NCBI RefSeq assembly: GCF_900141705.1
Contig: NZ_FQYM01000004.1
Span: 1 to 64,000, forward strand
Source of the DNA: Fibrobacter sp. UWP2
Lineage (GTDB): Bacteria > Fibrobacterota > Fibrobacteria > Fibrobacterales > Fibrobacteraceae
DNA length: 64,000 bases
Direction of reading: 5' to 3'
Position 1 is the first letter of the stretch; each line of letters begins with the position of its first letter. The translations under genes were made by a program, and so were the position numbers. Of the stretch, positions 1-9,468 are shown one piece after another. The notes under the pieces are model-generated. The model was not told the DNA's origin. It searched no databases and saw nothing but the letters and a program-made list of their open reading frames with translations.

Positions 1-285
1 TACGCGCACCTTCGCCTTGCCGCCCGCGATGTACACGGAACCGCCCTGGCTGGACCACTTCTTGAAGCCCTCCCTGGGGTGGTATGCTGCACCGCCGAGC
101 TGTTCCCTTTCGGCCAGGAGTATCGCCTCCACGAGCCTTGCGCCCATCTCCCTCGACAGCGCGTCAAGGCAGCTTTTCCCCTGTTCGGCAAGGTCGGCCA
201 GAACCACCCCGATACTGGTCGAAATGTCGATTTCTTCGCGGCGGACGATTGACAGTTTTGGGGTTCTTTTTGTACTTTTCATCAT
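1..285 (-). mobile_element. IS256/mutator-type transposase, N-terminal part (cut by window edge)
   Basis: Ninety-five codons read leftward without a stop and run off the window. The product begins MMKSTKRTPKLS and later has a GGSVYIAGGKAKVRV segment, which resembles the stretch before the catalytic domain of IS256-like transposases (a G-x-V/Y strand followed by KVxVRxPR). GAGG lies about 10 bases before the paired ATGs at 285/282. The catalytic DDE residues are outside the window, so activity cannot be judged. The element starts only 42 bp from the 3' end of the neighbouring methyltransferase gene, whose C-terminus looks unusual. It could be another transposase family with the same N-terminal layout. 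Confidence 0.65.
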
Positions 286-327
286 GGTGGTTATCCTCTT
301 GCTTGGTGTTTTTTTGCTGAACCAAAT

Positions 328-1656
328 TTACAAGTTGGAGACCACCTTTTTCTTTTTGGTTGCAGAAATTTCAACTAACTTTGGGGCATCTTCCGCGATG
401 TGGATCCCGTCCTTGAATCGGTTGCCATCGCCGCATTCATTTTGCAGGTGCTTCCCGATTTTGGCATAAAGCTTGGGGGCGTCAAAGTTCAGGCGCTTGC
501 CGTAGGGCGGGTTGAGCAGAATGACGGTTTGGCCCGCAAGGGGTTTAAAATCCTCCGCCTTGTAGCTAAAGAAGTCGCGGACCTGCGGGTCCACGAGCTC
601 GGGGGCGATTGTTGCCAACGGAGAATGCTCCACATTGTGGCGTGTAATCTCGACTGCCCGTTCTGAGATGTCGGAGGTGACGATGGTGTGGGATGTGGAG
701 TGAGGAGTGTGGGAAGTGAAATTGACGATGTGGTTCCACGTGGCGGGCTTGAAGGCGGGCTGGTGCTTGAGGGCAAAGTCGCGGCACTTGCCGGGGATAA
801 GCCCAGATGCCATGTAGGCGGCTTCGAGGCTGAACGTGCCGCTCCCTGCCATTGGATCAATGAGGGTGATGTTCGCTGGTGCAGTGTCATCCTGAGCGGA
901 GTGCGCAGCACGAAGTCGAAGGATCTCGATGGTCTCGAGAATCATGCCGGCGGCAAGCGTTTCCTTGAGGGGGGCGTCGTTTACGAACCGCTCGTGCCCG
1001 CGCTTGTACAGTTCTTCGCCCGCGAGGTCGAGCCAGACGGTGCAGCGGTCATCGATGAGCGTGACGTAGATGTTTTGCGGCGGAACGTTCCCTTCGGCTT
1101 TCGGGGCGTTGCGGGGTGCCCCCGCAGAGGGGGTAGCGGAAGCCCCGGCCGGGGCTGCAGCGAGGGGGACGCTTCCCCCTTCAATTACTTTGTACAAACG
1201 CTCGGCGACGGCATCGCTATGGTACAGGCGCGAATGCTTGCAGGTCACGTGGATGCTTATAGATCCTTCGACTTCGCCCTTCGACGCGCTTCGCTTGCTC
1301 AGGGACCTTAATAAGGATGGTGAGCTTGCCGAACCACGCTCAGGATGACACGGGAGGTACAGTTCCCACGGGATCTCGGCGGCTTTTTTCTCGAGGTCGC
1401 GGAAGTTTTCTGCCTTGAAGTCGGCGATGTGCATCATGATGCGGTTCGCGATGCGGCTGTAGGCCACGGCCTTCCAGGCGTCGGTGATTTTGCCCGTGAA
1501 TTCCACCTTGCCGTCGTTTGTGGGGGCGGCCTCGATGCCAAAGCCTTGCAGTTCGCGGGCGAGAGTCGCTTCGAACCCCAGGGGCGCCACGGCCCAAAAG
1601 CGGTGAGGCTTACCAATGACCTGCCGCTTGAGGCGCTTTTCGAGGTTCTGGTCCAT
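328..1656 (-). CDS. THUMP-type RNA methyltransferase (COG0116, RlmL N-terminal-like) with in-frame repeat insertions
   Basis: A SAM-dependent methyltransferase of the family that modifies guanine N2 in 23S rRNA. The N-terminal 100 residues fit the THUMP region. Motif I DPMAGSG is at about 267-273 and the catalytic NPPYG at about 382-386. Three stretches look foreign to the family: residues about 103-132 (CHPERGSASSP...), an Ala/Pro-rich block at about 163-193, and about 247-258 (RLRAAHSAQDD). Each matches a repeat-like DNA segment listed separately. All keep the frame, so the protein should still be made. After NPPYGKR the end (…SATKKKKVVSNL) lacks the family's usual final strand and may be truncated or replaced near the transposon. 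It is last in the leftward run, 9 bp after the MBOAT gene. Confidence 0.85.
   Translation of the reverse strand: MDQNLEKRLKRQVIGKPHRFWAVAPLGFEATLARELQGFGIEAAPTNDGKVEFTGKITDAWKAVAYSRIANRIMMHIADFKAENFRDLEKKAAEIPWELYLPCHPERGSASSPSLLRSLSKRSASKGEVEGSISIHVTCKHSRLYHSDAVAERLYKVIEGGSVPLAAAPAGASATPSAGAPRNAPKAEGNVPPQNIYVTLIDDRCTVWLDLAGEELYKRGHERFVNDAPLKETLAAGMILETIEILRLRAAHSAQDDTAPANITLIDPMAGSGTFSLEAAYMASGLIPGKCRDFALKHQPAFKPATWNHIVNFTSHTPHSTSHTIVTSDISERAVEITRHNVEHSPLATIAPELVDPQVRDFFSYKAEDFKPLAGQTVILLNPPYGKRLNFDAPKLYAKIGKHLQNECGDGNRFKDGIHIAEDAPKLVEISATKKKKVVSNL
885..926. repeat. Short repeat of the TGTCATCCTGAGC…GGATC family inside a coding region
   Basis: The plus strand reads TGTCATCCTGAGC at one end and CGAAGTCGAAGGATC at the other. 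These are the same end signatures, in opposite orientation, as the copies at 1262-1351 and 58466-58561. It is translated as RLRAAHSAQDD within the methyltransferase and preserves the reading frame. Confidence 0.7.
1078..1180. repeat. GC-rich palindromic segment translated as an Ala/Pro-rich insert
   Basis: This stretch of the methyltransferase gene is dense in G- and C-runs with internal palindromes, for example GCCCCGGCCGGGGC, and paired GGGG/CCCC blocks near both ends. It encodes a low-complexity Ala/Pro/Gly stretch between conserved parts of the protein. No second copy is present in the window, so calling it a dispersed repeat is an inference from its structure and from its two repetitive neighbours. 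Confidence 0.45.
1262..1351. repeat. 90-bp repeat (GATCCTTCGAC…GCTCAGGATGACA) inserted in frame
   Basis: The plus strand begins GATCCTTCGACTTCG and ends GCTCAGGATGACAC. The same ends bound the intergenic copy at 58466-58561. The length of 90 bp (30 codons) keeps the methyltransferase open, giving the CHPERG…EVEGS insert. Internally it contains imperfect complementary segments (CTTCGACGCGCTTCG and nearby). Confidence 0.8.
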
Positions 1657-1665
1657 AAGACCTCT

Positions 1666-3516
1666 TTAGAACTGGAAGTAGATGAACGGCGGGGTGTCGG
1701 CGCTCATGAACTGGTAAATCACAAAGATGATGAACGCCGTGGCAAGCACCATCAATGGTGCGGGGAGGCTGGCAAAGGTAATGCGGTAACGGCTCTTGAC
1801 TTTTTTGGGAATCCAGTGGATAAGCATGCCCGCGATGAACACAAGGATGATGTTGATGTGTTCCCAGGCGATGGTGCCGAGGGTATCCCATTTCCAGGCG
1901 GTGCCCATTTGGTGGACCATGTTCTTTGCGGTATTCCAGGCGACTTCGTTGGCCTCTGCCGGGTCGAGGTTACTGCCGGCGCGGAAGAATAGTCGCGTGA
2001 AGGTGATGAACACGAAGGTGAGGGTCACGTTCCAGGCGGTGTTGAGCCAGGTGACGGGCTTGCTTGTGAACAGGTGGTAGATGATGGTCGCGTAAATGCC
2101 AATAAAGAGCACGCCGAACCACACGGCGGTAATGGCGCAAATGGGGATGGTGTAGTGCTTGTAAAGGATGGCGCTAATGGAGAACAGGGCTAGGGAAATG
2201 GCGGCGCGGACAGTGGCGCTGCGCTTGACCCAGAGCTTGTTGAAAACTTGCCCAAAGCCGTTCAAGCCTCCCCAAATGATGAAGTTCCAGCTCGCGCCGT
2301 GCCACCAACCGCCAACAATCTGTGTTGCCATGGCGTTCATGTTCGTGGAAATCGTCTTGCGGGATTCGGGCTTGAAGTAGGCGAGGAGGCCGAGATAGAG
2401 GAACAAGGCGGCGAGGGCGATTCCCACCCAGACGCTACCCGAAAGCAGGACCGCTACGAGGCTCAAGAATCCCATCCAGAAGAAGGTGCCTATGGTCGCG
2501 TTGCGGTTTCCGCCAAGAGGGATGTACAGGTAGTCGCGCCACCAGCTCGAAAGGCTGATGTGCCAACGGCGCCAGAATTCCGTGGGGCTCTTTGCTTTGT
2601 AGGGGCTGTTGAAGTTTTGCGGCAGTCGGAAACCCATCAGGAGCGCGACGCCAATCGCAATGTCGGTGTAGCCCGAGAAGTCGGCGTAAACCTGGAGCGA
2701 GTAGGCAAAAAGGGCGATGAGGTTCTCGAGACCCGTAAAGAGCAGCGGAGTGTCGAAAACGCGGTCCACGAAGTTGGTGGCGAGGTAGTCGCTCAAAATA
2801 ATCTTTTTGGCGAGACCGTTCAAAATCCAGAATACGGCAATGCCAAAGGCACGACGGGGGAGAAAATACGGCTTGTAAAGCTGCGGCACGAACTTGTCGG
2901 CGCGCACAATGGGGCCTGCCACCAGCTGCGGGAAAAACGAGAGGTAAAAACCGAAGTTCAAAATGTTCGTGACGGGCTTGATTTTACCGCGGTAGATGTC
3001 GATGCAGTAGCTCATCGCCTGGAACGTGAAGAACGAGATGCCCACCGGGAGGATGATGGTGTCAACAAGGGAGTGCGTGCCGAACATCTTGTTGCTAGCC
3101 GCTGCAAAGAAGTTGTAGACGTGCAGCTCGATACCCGTAAAGTCGTAGAGGGCGTCCAAGAAGAAGTAGGAATACTTGTAGTAGCACAGCACCAAAAGGT
3201 CAATGATGACGACAATGACCATCCAGAACTTCTTTTTCCATTTTTGTTCGGCTTTCTCGATCCACTTGCCAATAAAGAAGTTTGCGATGACGCAGAAAAT
3301 CAAAATGCACACATAGCTGCCGCTCGTCTTGTAATAGAAAAAGAGGCTTGTGGCAAAGAGGAACGCGTTGCGGAGCAAAAGTTTGCTATGGACCAGCGAG
3401 AAAAAGAGGAAGACGACGGCGAAGAACCCCCAGAAGTAGAACTGCGTAAAGAGCAGGGGGCTGTTCGGGTCGAATGCAAACGTGCGGGTGAGGAATGGTA
3501 TTAAATAGTCTAGCAT
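1666..3516 (-). CDS. MBOAT-family O-acyltransferase (AlgI/PatA-like)
   Basis: An integral membrane O-acyltransferase, probably moving acyl (acetyl) groups across the membrane onto a cell-wall or surface polysaccharide. Many hydrophobic helices are present. The family blocks FWRRWHISLSSWWRDYLYIPLGG and, further on, WWHGASWNFIIWGG are clear; the His of WWHGASWN (about residue 406) is the expected catalytic residue. About 65 residues with extra hydrophobic helices separate the two blocks, longer than in typical AlgI. The ATG at 3516 is preferred; a TTG at 3534 in the same frame is possible, and neither has a strong ribosome binding site. Two SGNH-like proteins sit directly upstream, the usual partners of AlgI/PatA-type transferases. 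The polysaccharide is unknown. Confidence 0.87.
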   Translation of the reverse strand: MLDYLIPFLTRTFAFDPNSPLLFTQFYFWGFFAVVFLFFSLVHSKLLLRNAFLFATSLFFYYKTSGSYVCILIFCVIANFFIGKWIEKAEQKWKKKFWMVIVVIIDLLVLCYYKYSYFFLDALYDFTGIELHVYNFFAAASNKMFGTHSLVDTIILPVGISFFTFQAMSYCIDIYRGKIKPVTNILNFGFYLSFFPQLVAGPIVRADKFVPQLYKPYFLPRRAFGIAVFWILNGLAKKIILSDYLATNFVDRVFDTPLLFTGLENLIALFAYSLQVYADFSGYTDIAIGVALLMGFRLPQNFNSPYKAKSPTEFWRRWHISLSSWWRDYLYIPLGGNRNATIGTFFWMGFLSLVAVLLSGSVWVGIALAALFLYLGLLAYFKPESRKTISTNMNAMATQIVGGWWHGASWNFIIWGGLNGFGQVFNKLWVKRSATVRAAISLALFSISAILYKHYTIPICAITAVWFGVLFIGIYATIIYHLFTSKPVTWLNTAWNVTLTFVFITFTRLFFRAGSNLDPAEANEVAWNTAKNMVHQMGTAWKWDTLGTIAWEHINIILVFIAGMLIHWIPKKVKSRYRITFASLPAPLMVLATAFIIFVIYQFMSADTPPFIYFQF

Positions 3517-3552
3517 TTGTTTTAGAGGGGGCAAAACCTAATGTTTATTGTC

Positions 3553-3573
3553 ATCCCCGGCTTGGCCGGGGAT
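3553..3573. repeat. Perfect 9-bp palindrome in the gap between SGNH and MBOAT genes
   Basis: ATCCCCGGC, a TTG loop and GCCGGGGAT form a perfect hairpin just after the stop of the SGNH gene and before the MBOAT start. There is no T-run in the leftward direction. It looks like a short extragenic palindrome or mRNA-processing hairpin rather than a strong terminator. Confidence 0.6.
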
Positions 3574-3576
3574 CTT

Positions 3577-5268
3577 CTATTTTTTCTTTTTTTCCTCCAC
3601 CTTCTTCGGAGTCGGTTCGAGGGCGGGGAGGTTCGCGATGTGTTCCTGGTAGGCTTTGATCAATGCCTTGTAGAACATGTCGCCCAGCAGGTGGTAGCCC
3701 GCCATTTTAAAGTGGACCTTGTCGGCCTTGGCGAGGTCGGCCTTTTCCCATTTGGCCATAGAACCGAGCCCGCCCATGATGCTGAACTTGTCCCAAACGC
3801 CGGCGCCGTGCTTGGCAGCCAGCTCGAAGAACGCCTTGCGGGCGATTTCGCCGTTAGGGTGCTGCACGTAGCGGCGCTTTTTAACCTTGCGGAAGCTGTC
3901 GTTGTTCGTTTCAAAGATAAACGCGGTATTCGGGCTCACCTTCTTGATGCGGGCGATGAGCTTGTCGTAGTCTTCGCGAAAACGCTTGTCGTTGAACTTT
4001 TTCACATTGGCGTCGTTGATGCCAATGGCAAAGATCACGAGGTCGGGCTTGTAGTAGGCCATCTCCTTTTCAAAGAGCGGGCAGACCTCTTCGAAGTAGT
4101 CGTGAACCTTGGCACCGTTGATGCCCACGTTGGTGTAGCTGATGCCCGGGGCGTCGGTTTCGGCGAGAATGCCTGTGAGCGTAAAGTGTGGGCGGGCGTT
4201 CTTTTTCACGGAATCGGGAACGACCTCCGCTTCGACAATGCAGTGCTCGTCTTCATCGTTCGATTCGTCCAGTTCGCCTTCTTCGTAATTCGGCTTGGGC
4301 TTTTTGGGAATGTCGCTGCACTTGCGGGCAGCTGCGTTTGCAGGCAAGTCCTTTTTGTCTTCCTTGGCGAGGCAGGCGGTGTCCATCACGTCGCATTCGC
4401 CCTGGAACATGGAGTCCAGCGGGAGCGCCACGTTTTGCGGAATGACGGCCTTGGCGACCGTATCGGTTTTGGCTCCGGAATCGGCCTTGGTGGAATCGGC
4501 GTTTGCGCGCATGATGGAATCTTGCACGAGGGAGTCGGTAATGAACTGCGCGACCGTGGCCTGCTTGAGTGTGTCGACCCAGCGGAACTGAATTTGTATG
4601 GTGTCGATGGGGCGCGGGCTCTTGAATACGTAGCTCTGGCTTGCGGTATCGAGTACACCCTTGATGTCGGTGGAATCTACGCGGAGCACGGGCTCCATGT
4701 CACCGTTGTCGCTGTAGCCGAACAGGCGGAATCTGGTCTCGCCCCACATGGGCTCGCTATTGTATTTGTCGAGCAAGATGGTGATTTCGGCACGCGGGTC
4801 GCTGGTGCTCACGGCAATGCCCAAAAGCCCGAGCGGCTTGGTGACTTCTTTTTGGACGTTCTTGCTCTTGTCCCAAATGCCCTGGTAATAGCTGGCGTAG
4901 CTGGAGGGCGTGTTGGTACGTGCGGCTGCGTACGGGAATACAAAGCCTCTACCGGCGCTTGCACCGGGGTATTCTTTGATGAGGTGTTCGCGGATTCGTC
5001 CCGAGATGACGTCGGCCTGCAGGTGCGAACCACCAATGTGCAGGATTTTCACTTGACCGCGGTTCTCGAACACGAGGGTGTCTAGCTTTTTGAAGAACGG
5101 CTCAAAGTTCGCGTTCCCTTTGGGGAACTGGATAGTGTTGAGCGTCGTGTCGATGAACGAATACTTGCTGAGGTCAATGTTGTAGCTGCCCGGGGCCGGC
5201 ATGGCGCTTGCGGCAAAACTCAACGCGGCGTTCAAGGCTGCTGTGCAAAGGAGGGCGAGTTTTTTCAT
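3577..5268 (-). CDS. Exported SGNH-hydrolase-like protein (acylation partner)
   Basis: A 563-residue protein with an N-terminal signal peptide (MKKLALLCTAALNAALSFAASA). SGNH signatures are readable: GGSHLQ at 79-84 (block I, Ser 81), GIND at 416-419 (block III, Asn 418) and DKVHF at about 516-520 (catalytic Asp/His). The middle (about 260-360) is acidic, Cys-containing and low in family character. The C-terminus is Lys-rich. Block I is GGS rather than the usual GDS. It overlaps the next upstream gene by 4 bp and lies before the MBOAT gene, so it probably receives or hydrolyses acyl groups on an envelope glycan, as PatB or AlgX/J do. Substrate and direction of the reaction are not shown. Confidence 0.8.
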   Translation of the reverse strand: MKKLALLCTAALNAALSFAASAMPAPGSYNIDLSKYSFIDTTLNTIQFPKGNANFEPFFKKLDTLVFENRGQVKILHIGGSHLQADVISGRIREHLIKEYPGASAGRGFVFPYAAARTNTPSSYASYYQGIWDKSKNVQKEVTKPLGLLGIAVSTSDPRAEITILLDKYNSEPMWGETRFRLFGYSDNGDMEPVLRVDSTDIKGVLDTASQSYVFKSPRPIDTIQIQFRWVDTLKQATVAQFITDSLVQDSIMRANADSTKADSGAKTDTVAKAVIPQNVALPLDSMFQGECDVMDTACLAKEDKKDLPANAAARKCSDIPKKPKPNYEEGELDESNDEDEHCIVEAEVVPDSVKKNARPHFTLTGILAETDAPGISYTNVGINGAKVHDYFEEVCPLFEKEMAYYKPDLVIFAIGINDANVKKFNDKRFREDYDKLIARIKKVSPNTAFIFETNNDSFRKVKKRRYVQHPNGEIARKAFFELAAKHGAGVWDKFSIMGGLGSMAKWEKADLAKADKVHFKMAGYHLLGDMFYKALIKAYQEHIANLPALEPTPKKVEEKKKK

Positions 5269-6860
5269 TTGGCGGCCTCCGTAGAATCCTTTTTGGTGGT
5301 GTCGGCGGGGGCGTTCTTCAAGCTGTCGGCGAATTCGTGGATTTCGCCGAGCTTTTCGTCGCTAATGTGGTGGCGGTCGCGGAACCTAAAGTAGTCGTAG
5401 TGCATGCGGAGCGCGGCACAGAAGAGGTCGCCCATGTAGGCGGCACCGCGGCGCGTAAAGTGGATGTGGTCGGTGAAACCGAGGGCGGGTTCCTTGTTGG
5501 CCCATTTGATCATGGAGCCGTTGCCGCCCATCACGCGGTGCATGTCCCAGTAGGCGAGTCCGTTGTCGAGGGCGACTTCGCGCAAAGTCTTGATAGTGAG
5601 GGCGAGACCGGGGTAGGTCTTCCACTCGCCATCTTGTTGTTTGGCCATGTCGGCGGGGCCAATGAACAGGATGTCGGCGTCGGGGTTGGCCTTTTGAATG
5701 GCCAAAATTTGGCGGGTGATGAGCTTTTTGGTCCACTCCACGTTGCCCCTGTTGGTTCCTGGCACCAGGTTGCCGCCGTACTCCATGATGATGAGGCGTG
5801 CGTTCATGGCCTTGTAGCTCTCGGCCAAAAGTTCCGAATCAATGCGGTGGAATATTGTTCCCGAGCTTCCACGCATGGCCACGTTGTCGACCGCGACGCC
5901 GTAGGCACCGTCGGCGGAGATGGCATAGATTTCGGCACTGCCGCTCAGGTAGATTTTGGCGCTGCTGGTGGTGTCGGGCAGTTTCCAGGTGTAAACGTTG
6001 AGGCGCTTGAGCTTTTCAACTTGCGGGGAGTCGGCTTCCACCGTTTTAACGGTGCGCTTGAGCTTGAACGAACTGTCGGCGTTCAAACCAACGGTGTCGA
6101 TGATGGTGCGTTCGTAAGAGAGCTTGAGCTTGAGGTTTCCGCGCTTGCCGGCGAGCACCTTGACGATGGAGTAACCGCCTACGTGCTTAAAGGCGTTCTT
6201 GCGGTCGTCGCGCTTTTTGATGCCAATGACGGCGCTGCCTTCCAGGTCGGCGAACTGGGCGAGGGGGCCGTAGCGATTGTGGTCGGCTTCCTCCTCCTTG
6301 GGTCCAAACAAAATGTAGCGCTTGAGGTCGCCGCTGTTCCAGTGGCTTGTGGTCTGCGACGGCACTGCCATAATGGGTGGCATCATACCGGGGCCGGCAC
6401 CGCCGAACTCGTCCTGAAGGTCTTCGCGGATGGTCGCCGAAATGCGGTCCTCCTCGAGCTGTGAGTCACCGTAGTGCACGATGTGGACCACGTTGGAGTC
6501 CAGTTCCGCCAGTTGCAGGTGCAAAAAGAACCGGTCGAACCAAGTCGGGTCGTTGTTCGGCAGGTCAAAGCGGGTCTTGCCCTTTTTGAAAAAGTCCTCG
6601 TAGAATTTGAGCGAGTCCGAATAGGCGGCAAATTCCTTTCTCTTGGTGGCCTCCATCATTTCGCGGATGGCGTCCTCGGGGTCGGCGACCGCCGAATCCC
6701 CGGTGGAATCGGTCTGCGCCTTCATAAAGATGTCGGTCAGTTTGGGGTAGCGGAAGGTGGTGTCGCCCACGCTGATCCCACCCTGGGGATACACGACCGC
6801 CACAACGGCGAGGACAACAAACAGGCTAATGATAGAAAGGAGGACTTTTAAAGGGGACAT
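5265..6860 (-). CDS. Membrane-anchored SGNH-hydrolase-like protein
   Basis: A 531-residue protein with a hydrophobic N-terminal segment (about 5-25), which fits a signal anchor or signal peptide. Block I is GDSQLEED (Ser about 133). A GGN occurs in MEYGGNLV, and DHIHF near the end (Asp about 464, His about 467) completes an SGNH-type catalytic set. The start directly follows the hisS stop and the stop overlaps the next start (ATGA-type), so the genes are translationally coupled. Paralogy with the following SGNH protein suggests two steps or two acceptor sites in one acylation system with the MBOAT protein. Confidence 0.8.
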   Translation of the reverse strand: MSPLKVLLSIISLFVVLAVVAVVYPQGGISVGDTTFRYPKLTDIFMKAQTDSTGDSAVADPEDAIREMMEATKRKEFAAYSDSLKFYEDFFKKGKTRFDLPNNDPTWFDRFFLHLQLAELDSNVVHIVHYGDSQLEEDRISATIREDLQDEFGGAGPGMMPPIMAVPSQTTSHWNSGDLKRYILFGPKEEEADHNRYGPLAQFADLEGSAVIGIKKRDDRKNAFKHVGGYSIVKVLAGKRGNLKLKLSYERTIIDTVGLNADSSFKLKRTVKTVEADSPQVEKLKRLNVYTWKLPDTTSSAKIYLSGSAEIYAISADGAYGVAVDNVAMRGSSGTIFHRIDSELLAESYKAMNARLIIMEYGGNLVPGTNRGNVEWTKKLITRQILAIQKANPDADILFIGPADMAKQQDGEWKTYPGLALTIKTLREVALDNGLAYWDMHRVMGGNGSMIKWANKEPALGFTDHIHFTRRGAAYMGDLFCAALRMHYDYFRFRDRHHISDEKLGEIHEFADSLKNAPADTTKKDSTEAAK

Positions 6861-8168
6861 TTATGCTTGAGGTAATGTGGAATGTTTAATGATTTCTTCG
6901 GGGGTTCCCACATGCATGGTGCCGTCGCGGAGGTCCTTGAACTCGAACTGGCCTGCAGTCGCCTTGTCGCCGTCGACATATACGACGATTTTGGCGCCCT
7001 GGTAGTTTGCCTGTTCCAGCTGCTTGCCCATTTTCATGGCGGCAAGCGGGTGCGACACGGTGAAGTTCTGGGTAGCGCTGCTGGCGGCACGGAACTTCTG
7101 CGCGGTCTCAAAGACCTTTTTCATGTCGTTTGTGAAGCTCGCGATGTAAAAGTCCACGCTCTGCTTGGGGGAGGGGAGCAGATTGTGCTCGCGGAGGAGG
7201 TCGGCGAGCACCACGTCGCCCATGCCAAAACCCACGCCCGGGATGCGGTCTCCGCCGAGTTTTTCGGTGAGGCTGTCGTAACGTCCGCCGCCGGCGATGG
7301 CGCGCATGGACTTGCCCTTGTCAAAGACTTCAAAGACGATGCCCGTGTAGTAGGCGAGACCGCGCACAATGGAGAGGTCCAGATTCACGCAGGCGCCAAA
7401 ACCGGCGCTTTCGAGCGTTGAAAACAGGTCCTCGATTTCTTGGAGGGCGGCGGTCGCGTTTTCGCTGTGTACTGCCGCACGGACTTCTTCGATACTCTTG
7501 CAACTCATGAAGTCATCGAGCTGCTTGATCTGCGTTTCGGAGAGGCCTGCTTCGGTGAGGGCTTTGGCGAATGCCTCGGGCCCGATTTTCAGGCGGCGGT
7601 CAAGCACCGGGTACACCAGCGCGGGGTTCGGGGCGCCAATCTCTTCGAGGTAGGTGGCCAAAAGCTTGCGGCTCGAAACGCCAATTGCAAATTCGCCGTC
7701 CTTCAGGCCGAACTTGCGGAGCATGGTGGCGATGGATGCCATGAGGTCGGCCTCGGCGTAGATGCTCTCGGTGCCGATGATGTCCATGTTCAGCTGGAAA
7801 AATTCGCGCAGGCGGCCTTTCTGGGCCTTCTCGTAGCGGAACAGGCGCGGCATGCTGAACCACTTGAAGGGCTTCTTGAGTTCGCGGGCCTTCTGGATCA
7901 CAAGGCGGGCGAGCGTCGGGGTCATTTCGGGGCGGAGCGCGATTTCGCGGTCGCCCTTGTCTTTGAAGTTGTAAAGCTGGCTTACGATTTCGTCGCCGGA
8001 CTTGCCTGTGTACAGTTCCAGGTGCTCGAACATGGGGCCTTCGTACTCTTCGTAGGCAAAGCTTTCGGCAACCTTGCGCCAGGTATCAAAAATATAGTTC
8101 TGGATGCGTTCCGCTTCCGGGTAAAAATCACGGGTGCCCTTGGGCAACTGGGGGATGGCAATACTCAT
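6861..8168 (-). CDS. hisS: Histidine-tRNA ligase
   Basis: Charges tRNA-His in the cytoplasm. Class II synthetase motifs are clear: TRDFYPEAERI at the start (motif 1 region), LRPEMTPTLAR (motif 2), the HisA-type YYTGIVFEVF, AGGGRYD and GVGFGMGD (motif 3), followed by an anticodon-binding domain. Its 435 residues are normal for the family. ATG at 8168 is preferred because MSIAIPQLPKGTRDF is the usual beginning. A -10-like TATAAT about 25 bases upstream suggests its own promoter, which would also drive the downstream SGNH/MBOAT genes. Confidence 0.96.
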   Translation of the reverse strand: MSIAIPQLPKGTRDFYPEAERIQNYIFDTWRKVAESFAYEEYEGPMFEHLELYTGKSGDEIVSQLYNFKDKGDREIALRPEMTPTLARLVIQKARELKKPFKWFSMPRLFRYEKAQKGRLREFFQLNMDIIGTESIYAEADLMASIATMLRKFGLKDGEFAIGVSSRKLLATYLEEIGAPNPALVYPVLDRRLKIGPEAFAKALTEAGLSETQIKQLDDFMSCKSIEEVRAAVHSENATAALQEIEDLFSTLESAGFGACVNLDLSIVRGLAYYTGIVFEVFDKGKSMRAIAGGGRYDSLTEKLGGDRIPGVGFGMGDVVLADLLREHNLLPSPKQSVDFYIASFTNDMKKVFETAQKFRAASSATQNFTVSHPLAAMKMGKQLEQANYQGAKIVVYVDGDKATAGQFEFKDLRDGTMHVGTPEEIIKHSTLPQA

Positions 8169-8268
8169 AATGAGCCCAAAGATAGAAAATTATAAGAATG
8201 CCCCGAGCAGGCACCCCTGCGTATTGTCACCCTTTTGATGCTTTTTGGAAGATGCTCTGACCATTCCC

Positions 8269-9279
<1,011 letters not shown>

Positions 9280-9344
9280 TAAGACTCTGTTCGCTCAGTA
9301 CGTTTTGAATCGGGACCTCCGGTTATTCGCGAGCTCCCGACACC

Positions 9345-9376
9345 GCCCCTGGTTGATACCAGGGGCTTTGTGTCTC
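9345..9376 (+). terminator. Hairpin terminator after mdh
   Basis: GCCCCTGGT, loop TGAT, ACCAGGGGC: a perfect 9-bp stem followed by TTTGTGTCT. A second, weaker GC pair followed by eight T lies at about 9418-9440. Confidence 0.65.
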
Positions 9377-9456
9377 ACGAGACGCTTGATTTTTGCAGAT
9401 ATATGTTCTAAATCACCCCGGACGAGAGCCGGTTTTTTTTAGGAGCTTTTTTTTGG

Positions 9457-9462
9457 TATATT
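9457..9462 (+). promoter_or_regulatory. -10 element placed for a leaderless mscS transcript
   Basis: TATATT ends six bases before the GTG start at 9469, so transcription is expected to begin at or next to the start codon. No ribosome binding site lies in range; the AGGAG near 9441 is too far upstream. Confidence 0.5.
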
Positions 9463-9468
9463 TAATGT

